Below, in pieces: positions 8,561 through 18,156 of a stretch of DNA of 64,000 nt. This DNA comes from Acetobacteraceae bacterium (GTDB lineage Bacteria > Pseudomonadota > Alphaproteobacteria > Acetobacterales > Acetobacteraceae). The translations under genes and the position numbers were made by a program. The stretch is from NCBI GenBank assembly GCA_024280945.1, contig JAMXLO010000097.1, forward strand, positions 1-64,000, read 5' to 3'. Within the stretch, counting starts at the first letter, position 1. Each line of letters begins with the position of its first letter. A model generated the notes under the pieces. The model had not been told where the DNA came from and did not search any database. It worked only from the letters and a program-made list of their open reading frames with translations.

Positions 8561-9507
8561 GCCGCGATCTCCTTGCTGCGACGGGTCACGCCACGCAGCA
8601 CGAAGAAGGCTGCGACAGCAAGGATCGGGAACATGAACAGGCTATCGGCAGCGCCGAGTGGGATGTCGCCGGACTGGATGCCGACCTGGAAGGCGTAGGT
8701 GGCAAACACGTGCGTCATGTCCTGCGGCCCGCCCCCGGTCAGGATGCGGACGATGTCGAACTCGGCGAAGGTCACGATCAGGCTGAACAGGATGGTGATG
8801 GCGATGATGTTGCGCATCATCGGCAGGGTGACGAAGAACAGCTTCTGCCACGCTCCCGCGCCATCGATCGCGGCGGCCTCGTAGAGCTGGTCTGGCACCG
8901 ACTTCAGTGCCGCCAGATACATGATCATGAAGAACGGCGTGCCGTACCACACATTCACCACGATGGTGCAGAATCGCGCGATCCAGCCGACACCGAGCCA
9001 TGGAACGGATGAGAACCCAAGTTCGTTCAAGATCCAGTTGAATGCCGAGTAGGATGGATCGAACATCCACCACCAGGTCAGAGTGGACAGGGCCAGCGGG
9101 ATGACCCAGGGCACCAGCAGCAGGCCGCGCCAGATACGCTGGTTCTTGCCCGGGATGTTGTGCATCAGGTGCGCCACCGTGATGCCGATCAACGCTTTGA
9201 AGATGACCGCGGTGATCGCAAACAGGCAGCTCTGGAAGATCACCAGCTGGAAGGTGTTGCGCTTCAGCAGGAACGCAAAATTTCCCAGACCGACAAACTG
9301 GGTCATCTTCTTGTTCAGCATACTCAGCCAGATGGCGTAGAATGCCGGATAGATCACGAAGCACGCCACCAGCAGGATCAGCGGCAGGCAGAGCAGGAAC
9401 GCGATGGTCGACCGACGCTGCGCAAAGCGTTTCATGCTGCTCGCGCGGCGGCGTCCCGCCATGGCTGGCGTCATTACGCCAACGGGTACGCTCGTGCCAT
9501 CTGCCAT
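8557..9507 (-). CDS. ABC transporter permease, MalF type
   Basis: This 316-residue membrane protein begins with an arginine-rich cytoplasmic tail (GRRRASSMKRFAQRRS) before the first helix (TIAFLLCLPLILLVACFVIY). The EAA loop motif is YEAAAIDGAGAWQKLFFV. The start at 9507 is supported by GGGAGG 7 nt upstream. It is the first permease of the importer and overlaps the MalG-type gene by 4 bp. The upstream binding-protein gene is 224 bp away, across two inverted repeats. Confidence 0.93.
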   Translation of the reverse strand: MADGTSVPVGVMTPAMAGRRRASSMKRFAQRRSTIAFLLCLPLILLVACFVIYPAFYAIWLSMLNKKMTQFVGLGNFAFLLKRNTFQLVIFQSCLFAITAVIFKALIGITVAHLMHNIPGKNQRIWRGLLLVPWVIPLALSTLTWWWMFDPSYSAFNWILNELGFSSVPWLGVGWIARFCTIVVNVWYGTPFFMIMYLAALKSVPDQLYEAAAIDGAGAWQKLFFVTLPMMRNIIAITILFSLIVTFAEFDIVRILTGGGPQDMTHVFATYAFQVGIQSGDIPLGAADSLFMFPILAVAAFFVLRGVTRRSKEIAA

Positions 9508-9677
9508 TCCAAACCTCCCTTACCCAACCGGCGGAAACTAAATCCGCTGGCCAGTCTGCGCAGAACCCAAAATGTCTGCACGACGACGCCTGCGCGCCTG
9601 TTCGAGTCGCCCGCGCCCCTGCCAGCTTCCCGGGCAGCCCACCTGGCGCGTGATTTCTTGCTTTGCAGCCACGCTAG

Positions 9678-9728
9678 CGGCTGGCGCCGCAATGTGCAAC
9701 GCCAGCCGAGTCCAGTTTCGCGCGAAAC
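9678..9728 (-). repeat. Two inverted repeats between the binding-protein and permease genes
   Basis: A 9-bp stem (CGGCTGGCG at 9678-9686 with CGCCAGCCG at 9700-9708, 13-nt loop) is followed by a perfect 14-bp palindrome, GTTTCGCGCGAAAC, at 9715-9728. The palindrome lies 3 bp beyond the stop of the first binding-protein gene. In sugar importers such intercistronic structures commonly stabilise the abundant binding-protein mRNA and lower permease expression; that role is inferred here. Confidence 0.5.
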
Positions 9729-9731
9729 CGA

Positions 9732-11078
9732 TCAGCGGGTGAAACCTTCCAGTTCGTCCTTCGCCCAAGCAATAACCTGTTTGATTGATTGCCCTTCCTT
9801 AATCCGCGCCATCATCTGGTTGTGGATCGCGCGGTTATAGACCTGGACCGCGATATCCGGCGTGGCCTCGGACGCAGTGAGGCTGGGCTTTGCCTTGTGC
9901 CACGGCCGAATTGGGTAATTATATACCGTCCCCGGGGGCGGCTCGACGGTCTCCCAGATCTTGAAGTCGAGCATCTTGGCAAACGGCGGCAGGTCGTACC
10001 CGGCCACTGCATTGTCACGCTCTTCGACCTGCTCGCGCTCCATCAGATAGGTGATCAGTTCCTTGCCCGCCGACTGGTTCTGGCTGAACTGGAACACGCC
10101 CCAGAAAAACGTCGCCGTCGGCACGAAGCGTCCCTTGGGACCCGCTGGCGGCGAGAAGGTCCAGCAGTCCTTCGCCACATCCGGCGCGTCGCGCTTCGCC
10201 ACCGCCCAGGCCGAGGGCGGATTGAAGATCAGTGCGCTCTTGCCGGAGATCAGCGCCCGGTTGTTCGACGCATCGTCATAACTCACCGCATCGTCCGGGT
10301 AGAACTTGACCAGCTTCTGGACGTACTCCAGGCACTGCGTCATCTCAGGCGTGTCGAGCGTGATGTTGCCCTTCGCATCGAACATCGTCGCGCCGTAGGC
10401 GTGGAACAGGGCCCCGTGCATATCGATGGCGTCGGTGTTGGTGTTGCTGCCAAGCCCGAAGCCGAAGGTGAGACCATCGTTTTTGGCCAGCTCCGCATAT
10501 TTCATCAGCGCGTCCCAGGTCCAGCCGTCCTGTGCCGCCGTATGCTCCGGCTTCACCGGGTACATCGCTTGCAGATCGAGCCCGTTCTTCTTGAACCAGC
10601 TGATCCGCCCGCACGGCGGTTTGGTCTGCGTGCCCGAACTGGTCGGAACCGCCGTCCATACGTCCTTCTGTCTGGCGAGATATTCGGCCGTGGCATCGAC
10701 CTCGCCATATTTTCCGATCAGGTATTTCACCACGTCATCCACGGGCGCCAGCGACTCGTGAATGTTGTAGACATCCCAGTTGTAGAATGTATACACATCA
10801 TGGCCGGTCTTCGCCTGCGCCTCTGCCACTCCCGTCATCATCAGCTTGTTGCCGTTGCCGGTGATAAAGTCGACGGATGCCTCGACCTTGTTCTTCGCCG
10901 CCCAGGTATTGACCTGCTTCTGCATGACATCGTTTCCGCCCGGGACCCAATGATCCCAGAACGCTATCGCCAACTTGCCTGCCGCCCCGGCGGTACGGAT
11001 GTGCACCAGCGGCAGCGCCGCCGTTGCAGCCCCGAGCTTAAGGGCTCTGCGGCGCGAAACCTTCCCAGACCTTGTCAT
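9732..11078 (-). CDS. Extracellular solute-binding protein, family 1, Tat signal (copy 1)
   Basis: Periplasmic binding protein of about 448 residues when read from the ATG at 11078, which has GGGAG 8 nt upstream. The ATG 15 bp earlier overlaps that Shine-Dalgarno sequence. The N-terminus carries a twin-arginine signal (KVSRRRALKLGAATAALPLV), so it is exported folded. The mature part starts near AAGKLAIAFWDHWVPGGNDV, as in family 1 sugar-binding proteins. It is the copy closest to the permease genes and shares long stretches with the two copies upstream (SYDDASNNRALISGKSALIF, NYPIRPWHK). The ligand is unknown. Confidence 0.9.
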   Translation of the reverse strand: MTRSGKVSRRRALKLGAATAALPLVHIRTAGAAGKLAIAFWDHWVPGGNDVMQKQVNTWAAKNKVEASVDFITGNGNKLMMTGVAEAQAKTGHDVYTFYNWDVYNIHESLAPVDDVVKYLIGKYGEVDATAEYLARQKDVWTAVPTSSGTQTKPPCGRISWFKKNGLDLQAMYPVKPEHTAAQDGWTWDALMKYAELAKNDGLTFGFGLGSNTNTDAIDMHGALFHAYGATMFDAKGNITLDTPEMTQCLEYVQKLVKFYPDDAVSYDDASNNRALISGKSALIFNPPSAWAVAKRDAPDVAKDCWTFSPPAGPKGRFVPTATFFWGVFQFSQNQSAGKELITYLMEREQVEERDNAVAGYDLPPFAKMLDFKIWETVEPPPGTVYNYPIRPWHKAKPSLTASEATPDIAVQVYNRAIHNQMMARIKEGQSIKQVIAWAKDELEGFTR

Positions 11079-11248
11079 TGCCCATTCTCCCATACTGAGC
11101 CCCGGCGCCTGATGGCGCCAAGTTGTGCTGGGTCCGCGTTTTTCGCGTCCAGTCTATTTCTTCGCTGCGTCGACACGTTGTCGTCGTCGCCGTCATTCCT
11201 TCAGCCCGTATTGGCCGGGCGGTCGTGGCCCGACCAATCGATGGCAAT

Positions 11249-12595
11249 TCAGCGCGCAAATCCCTCCAGTTCGTCCTGCGCCCAGCCGATCACCTGCGGG
11301 ATCGTCTGACCTTGTCTGATCCGCGCCATCATCTGGTTGTGGATCGCACGATTATAGATCTGCACCGCGATGTCCGGTGAAGCCTCTGCCGCCGTCAGGC
11401 TTGGCTGTTGCTTGTGCCATGGCCGGATCGGATAGTTGTATACGGTGCCCTTTGGCGGCTCCACTTCTTCCCAGACCTTGAAATTCAGCAAACCGGCGTA
11501 GGGCGGGATGTCGTAGCCCGAGGTGGCGATACAACGCTGCTCCACCTGTTCCAGCTGCATCAGGTACTCGACCAGCTCCTTCGCCGCCGTCTTGTTTGAG
11601 CTGAACTTGTAGACACCCCAGAAATAGCTCAGCGTCGGCAGGAAGCGCCCCTTGGGACCGGAAGGTGCCGGGAAGGTCCAGCAATCCGCCGCCACGGTCG
11701 GCGCATCGCGCTTCGCCACTGCCCAGGCAGATGGCGGGTTGAAGATCAGTGCGCTCTTGCCCGAGATCAGAGCCCGATTGTTCGACGCATCGTCGAAGCT
11801 GACGGCATCGGCGGGATACGCTTTGGTGAGCCGCTGCGCGTATTCCAGCACCTGCCGCACTGCATCCGACTTCAGCTGGATGTTGCCGTCCTTGTCGATC
11901 AGCGTCGCGCCATACGCCTTGAACAAGGCGCCATGCGTATCGGTGGCATCGGTATTGCCACCGCCACCCATGCCAAGGCCGAACGTCATGCCATCTTTCG
12001 CCGCGGCCTCCGCATACTTCGCGAACTCGTCCCAGGTCCAGGCATCCTGCTGTGCGTTGTGTTCCTCCTTCACGGGATACATCGCCTGCACATCCAGGCC
12101 ATGTTGCTTGAACCAGCTGATCCTTGCGCAGGGTGGCTTGGTCTGAGTACCCGATGAGGTCGGCACCGCCACCCAGTGTCCCTTCGCCTTCGCCAGGTAT
12201 TCACACGTGGGGTCGACGGCGCCGTTCTTCGCAACCAGCCGCTGCATCACGTCATCGACCGGCTCCAGCGCGTCGGCGATGTTGAACACATCCCAGTTGA
12301 AGAACGCCAGCGCATCATGTCCCGCCTTGGCCTGTGCCTCGGCGACGCCGGTCAGCTGCAGCTTATTGCCGGTGCTGGTGATGAAGTCGACATGCGCCTC
12401 GACCTGGTTCTTCTGCGCCCAGGCCTCGACCTGCTTCTGCATGACATCGTTGCCGCCCGGTACCCAATGGTCCCAGAAGCCGATCGATACCTTCCCGGCC
12501 GCGCCCGCCGTACGAATATGAACCAGCGGCAGTGCCGCCGCTGCTGCCCCGACGCGCAACGCCTGGCGGCGCGTGACCCGGTACCTGGTAGCCAT
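11249..12595 (-). CDS. Extracellular solute-binding protein, family 1, Tat signal (copy 2)
   Basis: About 448 residues from the ATG at 12595; AAGGAG lies 8 nt upstream, whereas the ATG at 12601 sits too close to it. The Tat signal is RVTRRQALRVGAAAAALP. The mature start AAGKVSIGFWDHWVPGGNDV is nearly the same as in copy 1, as are SFDDASNNRALISGKSALIF and NYPIRPWHKQQPSLTAAEAS. Copies 1 and 2 are clearly more alike than either is to copy 3. The gap to copy 1 is about 170 bp, so it may have its own promoter or share a processed transcript. The ligand is unknown; differences between copies presumably tune specificity. Confidence 0.9.
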   Translation of the reverse strand: MATRYRVTRRQALRVGAAAAALPLVHIRTAGAAGKVSIGFWDHWVPGGNDVMQKQVEAWAQKNQVEAHVDFITSTGNKLQLTGVAEAQAKAGHDALAFFNWDVFNIADALEPVDDVMQRLVAKNGAVDPTCEYLAKAKGHWVAVPTSSGTQTKPPCARISWFKQHGLDVQAMYPVKEEHNAQQDAWTWDEFAKYAEAAAKDGMTFGLGMGGGGNTDATDTHGALFKAYGATLIDKDGNIQLKSDAVRQVLEYAQRLTKAYPADAVSFDDASNNRALISGKSALIFNPPSAWAVAKRDAPTVAADCWTFPAPSGPKGRFLPTLSYFWGVYKFSSNKTAAKELVEYLMQLEQVEQRCIATSGYDIPPYAGLLNFKVWEEVEPPKGTVYNYPIRPWHKQQPSLTAAEASPDIAVQIYNRAIHNQMMARIRQGQTIPQVIGWAQDELEGFAR

Positions 12596-12771
12596 AGCCA
12601 TATCTCCTTCGCCGCACCTGCGGCCAATTTAGGTTCCACGCAAGACAGACCGTTCCCCCGGTTGGCTCCGGATGCACGGACAGCTTTCCCGCCCGCCCAA
12701 AACGGCGCCGGCCCGACATCGCCGAAACGCGTGACATGATTCGGATGTCGGCCCTTTCGACGCCCAGTTCT

Positions 12772-14115
12772 TCAGCGGATGAAACCTTCCAGTTCATCCT
12801 GCGCCCAGTCCTGCACCTGCTTGATCGACTGCCCACTCTGCAGCTTGGCCAGCATGGTCGGCAGCGTGCCGCGATTGGAGATCTGCACCGCGATCTCCGG
12901 CGGCGCTGGCGCACACGCAATCCATGACTGCTGATGATGCGACGGCCGGATGGGGTAGTGGTACACTGTGCCCTTCGGCGGCTCGACCTGATCCCAGATC
13001 TGGAAGTCGGTCATGCTGGCAAACGGCGGCACGTCGTAGCCCATGACCACATTCGCCCGAGCCTCGACCTGCTCACGCTGACAGAGGAACTCGATCAACT
13101 CCTTCGCCGCCGTCTTGTTCGGCGAGAAATTCCAGATCCCCCACGAGAATGCCCCCAGCGGCAGGTAACGCCCCTTCGGCCCCTTCGGCGCTGGGAAGGT
13201 CCAACAATCGGCCGCCACGGTCGGCGCATCGCGCTTCGCCACCGCCCACGCCGACGGCGGGTTCCAAATCAGTGCACTCTGGCCAGAGATCAGCGCACGA
13301 TTGTTCGACGCATCGTCGAAGCTGACCGCATCGGCCGGCAGCACCTTCACCAGCCTTTGCGCATACTGCAGCACCTGTGTCACTTCATCGGACTTGACGG
13401 TTATGTCGCCGTTGGCGTTGACGACCGCGGCTCCGAAGGCGGCAAACATCGAACCGGCGGTGTCCACTGAATCGGCCGTTGTGCCCAATCCGATGGCAAA
13501 CGTCTTGCCGGCCTTCTGACAGGCCTCGGCAGCCTTCAGCATCGCGTCATAGGTCCAGTTCTCGGCATCAGGCGTCGCATCGGCGGATGGCGGGTACATT
13601 TTCAACACGTCGATCCCGGCTACCTCCTTGAGGATCGAGATGCGCCCGCACGGTCCCTTGTTCTGTGTCCCTGAACTCGTCGGTACCCCGATCCAATGTC
13701 CCTTGACCTTAAATAGATACTCACTCGCCGCGCTCGTCGGGCCATACTTGTCGGACAGCCGCTTCATCACATCATCGACTGGCTCCAACAGGTCCGCCTG
13801 CGCGTGCCCCTGCCACCCGGGAATTTGCTGAATATCATGTCCCGTCTTCGCCTGTGCCTCGGCGTTGATGGTCAGCAGGTTCTTCTGCCCGTTCGACGTA
13901 ATGAAATCCGCCTGCACCTCGACCTGGTGAGCCTTGCCGAACGCCTCGCACTGCTGCCGCATCACGTCGTTGCCAGCCGGCACCCAGTGGTCCCAGAACC
14001 CAACCGACACCTTGCCGGCCGCGCGCCCCGTGCGGACATGCACGAGCGGTAGTGTCGCGGTCGCCGCGGCCAGCTTGACTGCCGAACGGCGCGACACATT
14101 TCTCGACTTCAACAT
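12772..14115 (-). CDS. Extracellular solute-binding protein, family 1, Tat signal (copy 3)
   Basis: About 447 residues from the ATG at 14115, just behind an AGGAGG sequence. A much longer frame to 14289 overlaps the lyase stop codon and adds a sequence without signal-peptide character, so it is rejected. The Tat signal is NVSRRSAVKLAAATATLPLV and the mature region begins AAGKVSVGFWDHWVPAGNDV. It diverges from copies 1 and 2 in the middle and at the C-terminus (YHYPIRPSHHQQSWIACAPA). It is the first binding-protein gene in the cluster, directly downstream of the PcaB-type lyase gene. Ligand unknown. Confidence 0.9.
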   Translation of the reverse strand: MLKSRNVSRRSAVKLAAATATLPLVHVRTGRAAGKVSVGFWDHWVPAGNDVMRQQCEAFGKAHQVEVQADFITSNGQKNLLTINAEAQAKTGHDIQQIPGWQGHAQADLLEPVDDVMKRLSDKYGPTSAASEYLFKVKGHWIGVPTSSGTQNKGPCGRISILKEVAGIDVLKMYPPSADATPDAENWTYDAMLKAAEACQKAGKTFAIGLGTTADSVDTAGSMFAAFGAAVVNANGDITVKSDEVTQVLQYAQRLVKVLPADAVSFDDASNNRALISGQSALIWNPPSAWAVAKRDAPTVAADCWTFPAPKGPKGRYLPLGAFSWGIWNFSPNKTAAKELIEFLCQREQVEARANVVMGYDVPPFASMTDFQIWDQVEPPKGTVYHYPIRPSHHQQSWIACAPAPPEIAVQISNRGTLPTMLAKLQSGQSIKQVQDWAQDELEGFIR

Positions 14116-14285
14116 CATCCCTCCTACTTCGCGCCGACTTCCCGCTAAGGCGCAGATTGATCCTGAGGCTTCCATCCACGGCACGGCACGACTGACCGGC
14201 GAGGAGGGATCCCGCCACGCTGCACTGCAAACTAAGGACAACTTCTGCTCTCGGCAAACCCGCCCTTTCAAACGACCGCGCGTCT

Positions 14286-15638
14286 TCAAGGCAAAGTCGT
14301 TGCCGCACGCAACACCCGGTCGATGAAAGCATCGGCACTGCCCAGATAGTGCGCCGGCTCGGTCAGCTGTTCGATCGATTTGCGGTCCAGCCGACCGGAC
14401 ACCGCCGCTTCGCGTTCCAGCGCATCGGCAAGGGAGATGCTTTGGGCCAAAGCGGTATCACATGCGTGCTTCACCACGTGGTGTGCCTCGCCGCGGCCAA
14501 TATGCGGCGCCAGACCCATCATGACGGCTTCAGAAACGATCAGCCCGTGCGTCAGTTCAAGATTCCGGCGCATCCGTTCGGCATCCACCGCCATACCTTC
14601 AGCGATCGCGCCGGCGTGCAGCAGCGCGCCGTGCGACAGCACAAACGCCTGCGGCAGAGCGAGCAATTCCGATTGCCATGGTCCGGTTGCCCGCTCGTGG
14701 TCGGCCGCCATAGCGCCAAACATCACCGGCATCAGCGCATGGACGGTACGCGCCGCTGCAAGGATGTACTCGCTGGCGATCGGATTGCGCTTCTGCGGCA
14801 TGGTCGATGAGGATCCGCGCCCGGTGACATAGGGCTCCGCGACTTCGCCCACCTCCGTTTGCGCCAGCAGGATCACGTCAGTCGCCAGCTTCGCCAGACT
14901 TCCGCAGACCAGTCCAAGCAGCCCCACCGTCTCGGCAAGACCGTCTCGGCAGACATGCCAGGGCGCGGCAGGCACACCGAGGCCAAGTTCCTCCGCCAGC
15001 CCCTCCATGACCGCGATGCCCTGATTGCCAAGTGAGGCAAGCGTCCCAGCGGCACCGGCGAAACTGACGAGTTCCACCCGTGGACGCAGCTGATCCAACC
15101 GATGAACATGCTGGATCAGCGGCTGTGCCCAGATCGCGCATTTCAGCCCAAGCGTTGTCGGCAGCGCCTGCTGCAGGTGAGTCCGGCCGGCCATCACGGT
15201 GTGCCGATGCTTGTTCGCCTGCGCGGTCAGCGTGCGCACCATGTCTTGGAGCCCGATGCGGATCAGCGCCAATCCGTCGCGAACCTGCAGCGCGGTGGCG
15301 CTATCCATGATGTCCTGCGTCGTCGCCCCCCAGTGCGTCCAATGCCCCGCCTCACCCGCGGCGCGCGACAGGCCGGCGACGAGACCCACCACCGGATAGC
15401 CGACATTGCGCGCACTGCTTGCCAGTTCCTCGGTGCTCAGGTTCTCAACCCGCGCAGCGCGAGTGATCCCCGCGGCCGCGTCAGCCGGGATGATTCCAAG
15501 CCGCCCTTGCGCCCGAGCCAGCGCCGCCTCCACGTCGAGCATCCGTTGGAAATACGCGCGCTCGCCGAACACCGCACGCATCGCGTCGCTGCCGTACAGT
15601 GTGCCGAGGATCGGACTGTCGGCGGGATTGATTGGCAT
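14286..15638 (-). CDS. 3-carboxy-cis,cis-muconate cycloisomerase/adenylosuccinate lyase family (PcaB-like)
   Basis: A 450-residue member of the aspartase/fumarase superfamily. The signature loop is GRGSSSTMPQKRNPIAS, containing the catalytic serine, and the helix AGEAGHWTHWGATTQDIMDS holds the conserved TxxD region. The arrangement AGRTHLQQALPTTLG and the C-terminal LDRKSIEQLTEPAHYLGSADAFID favour the carboxymuconate cycloisomerase subfamily over purB. Members perform beta-elimination or cyclo-isomerisation of dicarboxylates. No other protocatechuate-pathway gene is visible here, so the true substrate may be a different dicarboxylate linked to the adjacent importer. The start ATG has a GAGAGGA-like sequence upstream. 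Confidence 0.8.
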   Translation of the reverse strand: MPINPADSPILGTLYGSDAMRAVFGERAYFQRMLDVEAALARAQGRLGIIPADAAAGITRAARVENLSTEELASSARNVGYPVVGLVAGLSRAAGEAGHWTHWGATTQDIMDSATALQVRDGLALIRIGLQDMVRTLTAQANKHRHTVMAGRTHLQQALPTTLGLKCAIWAQPLIQHVHRLDQLRPRVELVSFAGAAGTLASLGNQGIAVMEGLAEELGLGVPAAPWHVCRDGLAETVGLLGLVCGSLAKLATDVILLAQTEVGEVAEPYVTGRGSSSTMPQKRNPIASEYILAAARTVHALMPVMFGAMAADHERATGPWQSELLALPQAFVLSHGALLHAGAIAEGMAVDAERMRRNLELTHGLIVSEAVMMGLAPHIGRGEAHHVVKHACDTALAQSISLADALEREAAVSGRLDRKSIEQLTEPAHYLGSADAFIDRVLRAATTLP

Positions 15639-15719
15639 TGTCTCTGGTTCCTCTCTCCGCGCCCTCGGCGGTCGCTCGGGAGTCTGCTTAAGATAGTACG
15701 CAGGATCGAGTATCGTCCG

Positions 15720-15938
15720 TCAGTTGTAGTTGAAGTAACGGGCCCCTGACTGGGTGGGTCCAATATTGTAGCGATAACTGCCGCCCGTGTTGGGTATACC
15801 CGGCGGAGGAGCAACGGTATCGTCCGCGCCCGGCGCCTCAGCCGGCGCTACGCCAGGCCCGGTGATGCCGAGTGATTGCGGCGTACCGCCGCATCCGGCC
15901 AGCGCAACAACTCCCACCATAAGCACGAGACGCATCAC
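15720..15938 (-). CDS. Small lipoprotein
   Basis: The 72-residue product begins MMRLVLMVGVVALAGCGG, a lipoprotein signal with lipobox LAGC and the lipidated cysteine at residue 16. The mature peptide is Pro/Gly/Ala-rich and ends in aromatic/Asn residues (YRYNIGPTQSGARYFNYN). No function can be assigned. Its ATG overlaps the TGA of the upstream FecR/DUF6600 gene by 4 bp, so the two are very likely co-expressed and the lipoprotein may act with that envelope protein. Confidence 0.65.
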   Translation of the reverse strand: MMRLVLMVGVVALAGCGGTPQSLGITGPGVAPAEAPGADDTVAPPPGIPNTGGSYRYNIGPTQSGARYFNYN

Positions 15939-17983
15939 TGTTCGCCGGGCCGCTTGTGTTGCGCGTTCTGCGCCGGAGGCGGGTGTGACGCGGCAGGTGG
16001 CGAGGGCGCACGTACCTGTGGCGGCGGCGGGGGCGCGGCGTGAACCATGGCAGGCGGGGTATGCACCATTGGTGATGGTGGGTGAAGGTCCGGCGGCGCT
16101 GGATGCGCAACTACTGGTGGCGGAACATGCGAGACGACAGGCGGCCGGGCTGGTTGTTGCACCGCCGCTGACGGCCCGTTGCGGTACAGGTCCTGTATCG
16201 GCGGACGATTCCCAGCTTGCGGCGGCACATGAGTCACGGCCGGCGGGACGCTGGTGAGAGGCACCGTGTGGGAGATGCCACCCGGCGCCGTTTCACCTCC
16301 TGGATTGACCGCGGGCGGCAATACGTGGGGGATGGTCGCCGGTGCGGCCCCGGCGCCGCGCGGAATAACCGGCGGCGCAATCTGCCCTGGCGTCGGCGGA
16401 TTGCGAAGAGCCGGCGGCGCATTGAACGGATGCGTCCGCCCCGCTGGAAGCGTGGCCGGGCCTGGATTGCGCAGTGCCGGAAGCCCCGGGCGCCCTAAGA
16501 CCGCGCCCGGTGTTGCGCCGGTTGTCACCGCGGGCGCAGCACGGATCGCCGGACCTGGTGCGGTCCTTTGCCCATAAGTCGCCGTCTGCGGCAGGTTCAG
16601 TCGCCGCGCCACCGCCGGCGTAACGCCAAACGTATTCGGCGTCGGCCGCAGCATCTGCTGACTGGCAACCGGCCGTATTTGCGCAAACTGCGCTGGATCT
16701 ACTCGCTGTATTGAAGGCGCGACAGGTCGCGACGCCGTCATCACCGACGCCGGCACCATGGTTGCCGCCCCACGATTGACGAAGTTTTCGATCGTAACGT
16801 TCCGATCAAAGCTCCTGATGTTGTTGACGTTCCTGAAATTGACTTGCCTCAGATACCGGTCACTCGCCCGATACCAAGGAAGATACGCCTCACGCGGGCC
16901 TAGCGGGCACCAGCCGATGCGGTGCTCGGACAAGGCAGCACCAATGCCGACGCCGACCCCGATCGCCGCGCCGACACCAAGGAACGTCACCAGCGCCGGC
17001 GCATAAACCGGCCCAGACCCACTGACCGCTCCGCCGGGGACCCAGGCCCAACGCCCACCGATGTTGATCCAACGGCCGTAGTGGAACGGCGCGAACCCCC
17101 ACGGCTCGCTGTCCACCCACGTCCATCCCCAAGGCTCGACATACGCCCAGTTGCCGTCCCGATATGGCGCCCACGCGGGCGCCACCCGAGGGTACCAGAC
17201 AGGGCCATACTCCGGGCTCTGCCCCCAGTTGCCATACTGCGCCAGATCTTCGGCGCCTGGCATGGCAGCGGCCGCTGATGGCGGCGCACCCGATGGTCGC
17301 TCACCGCCGAGAACGGCTGTGAGGAAGGGGTCACGCTGTGCCGGCAAGATCGTGTTCTGGAACACATCGGTGCCGGTGATGCTCGCCGTCTGCTCCGGGC
17401 CCGTATCGAGGCTGACGCCAGGTCCCTCCACATGCGCAGCCCCCTCGATGACGGTGACAAGGGTCGGGTTCTCCGTGTCTCCAGCGACGATGCCATAGCG
17501 CCCGGGCACACCCAGCGTGACCAGTCCGCGTGGCGTCTGCAGGGCATAGTTCTCGCCCTGCCCGGACGGCAGCAGCTGCAGGTAAACCTCGCCCTGCGGC
17601 GTGGTTGCCTGAAACGTGGTGTCGCTGAGTGTTCCGATGTCCAGTTCAGTGGCCGGTGCCATCACGATCCGGCTCGCCGATACCTCGATCACCGCCTGAG
17701 CGTTGGGCTGAGTCCAGAACGCACTCCCCGAGGTGACGGGATAGTTCGGCACCGCCGGGGTCCATTGGTCCTGGTCCTGCGTATGGGACGACACGGTGCC
17801 GCTTAGTCTTGCCAGCCGTCCCACCCGCGCCGGTGGATCGCCGCCCTGCTGGTCGGGCGCCCCGGCTTGCGGCGGCGGCGGAACGGTTTGCGCGAGCGCG
17901 GGCGGTGCCAGTGACTGCGCAAGCCCCAGTGCCCAGACGGCGAGCGCGGCCGTCAGGCGGAATGAGCGTGTGTCTTTGCGCAT
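15935..17983 (-). CDS. FecR-domain/DUF6600 secreted protein with long Pro/Ala-rich tail
   Basis: A 682-residue exported protein. The Sec signal peptide (about residues 1-32) ends LAPPALAQ. A FecR-like beta domain follows (near 50-200: VGRLARLSGTVSSH, LQTPRGLVTLGVPGRYGI, VTVIEGAAHVEG). Next is a Trp/Pro-rich DUF6600-like segment (about 255-330: PVWYPRVAPAWAPYRDGNW, WVDSEPWGFAPFHYGRW). A glycine-rich hydrophobic stretch (VTFLGVGAAIGVGVGIGAAL) comes before a low-complexity Pro/Ala/Val tail of over 200 residues. FecR domains often sense signals or bind envelope polymers; this protein has no sigma-factor partner nearby, so a structural envelope role is more likely. It is translationally coupled to the small lipoprotein. 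Confidence 0.8.
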   Translation of the reverse strand: MRKDTRSFRLTAALAVWALGLAQSLAPPALAQTVPPPPQAGAPDQQGGDPPARVGRLARLSGTVSSHTQDQDQWTPAVPNYPVTSGSAFWTQPNAQAVIEVSASRIVMAPATELDIGTLSDTTFQATTPQGEVYLQLLPSGQGENYALQTPRGLVTLGVPGRYGIVAGDTENPTLVTVIEGAAHVEGPGVSLDTGPEQTASITGTDVFQNTILPAQRDPFLTAVLGGERPSGAPPSAAAAMPGAEDLAQYGNWGQSPEYGPVWYPRVAPAWAPYRDGNWAYVEPWGWTWVDSEPWGFAPFHYGRWINIGGRWAWVPGGAVSGSGPVYAPALVTFLGVGAAIGVGVGIGAALSEHRIGWCPLGPREAYLPWYRASDRYLRQVNFRNVNNIRSFDRNVTIENFVNRGAATMVPASVMTASRPVAPSIQRVDPAQFAQIRPVASQQMLRPTPNTFGVTPAVARRLNLPQTATYGQRTAPGPAIRAAPAVTTGATPGAVLGRPGLPALRNPGPATLPAGRTHPFNAPPALRNPPTPGQIAPPVIPRGAGAAPATIPHVLPPAVNPGGETAPGGISHTVPLTSVPPAVTHVPPQAGNRPPIQDLYRNGPSAAVQQPARPPVVSHVPPPVVAHPAPPDLHPPSPMVHTPPAMVHAAPPPPPQVRAPSPPAASHPPPAQNAQHKRPGEQ

Positions 17984-18156
17984 GGCGGCGTCCTTCGGCC
18001 CGGCCCGGCCTCAACCGTCCCAGCGTCGCCACCCAACGTGGCGAAATCGCGACCACCGATTGCAGCCACACTGGACACCGGATTGCCTTTGCCGAGCCAC
18101 CAAAACGCCGCGAACGACGTCAACATGCCGTCGCATCAGCACTGGAGTGATGATCT

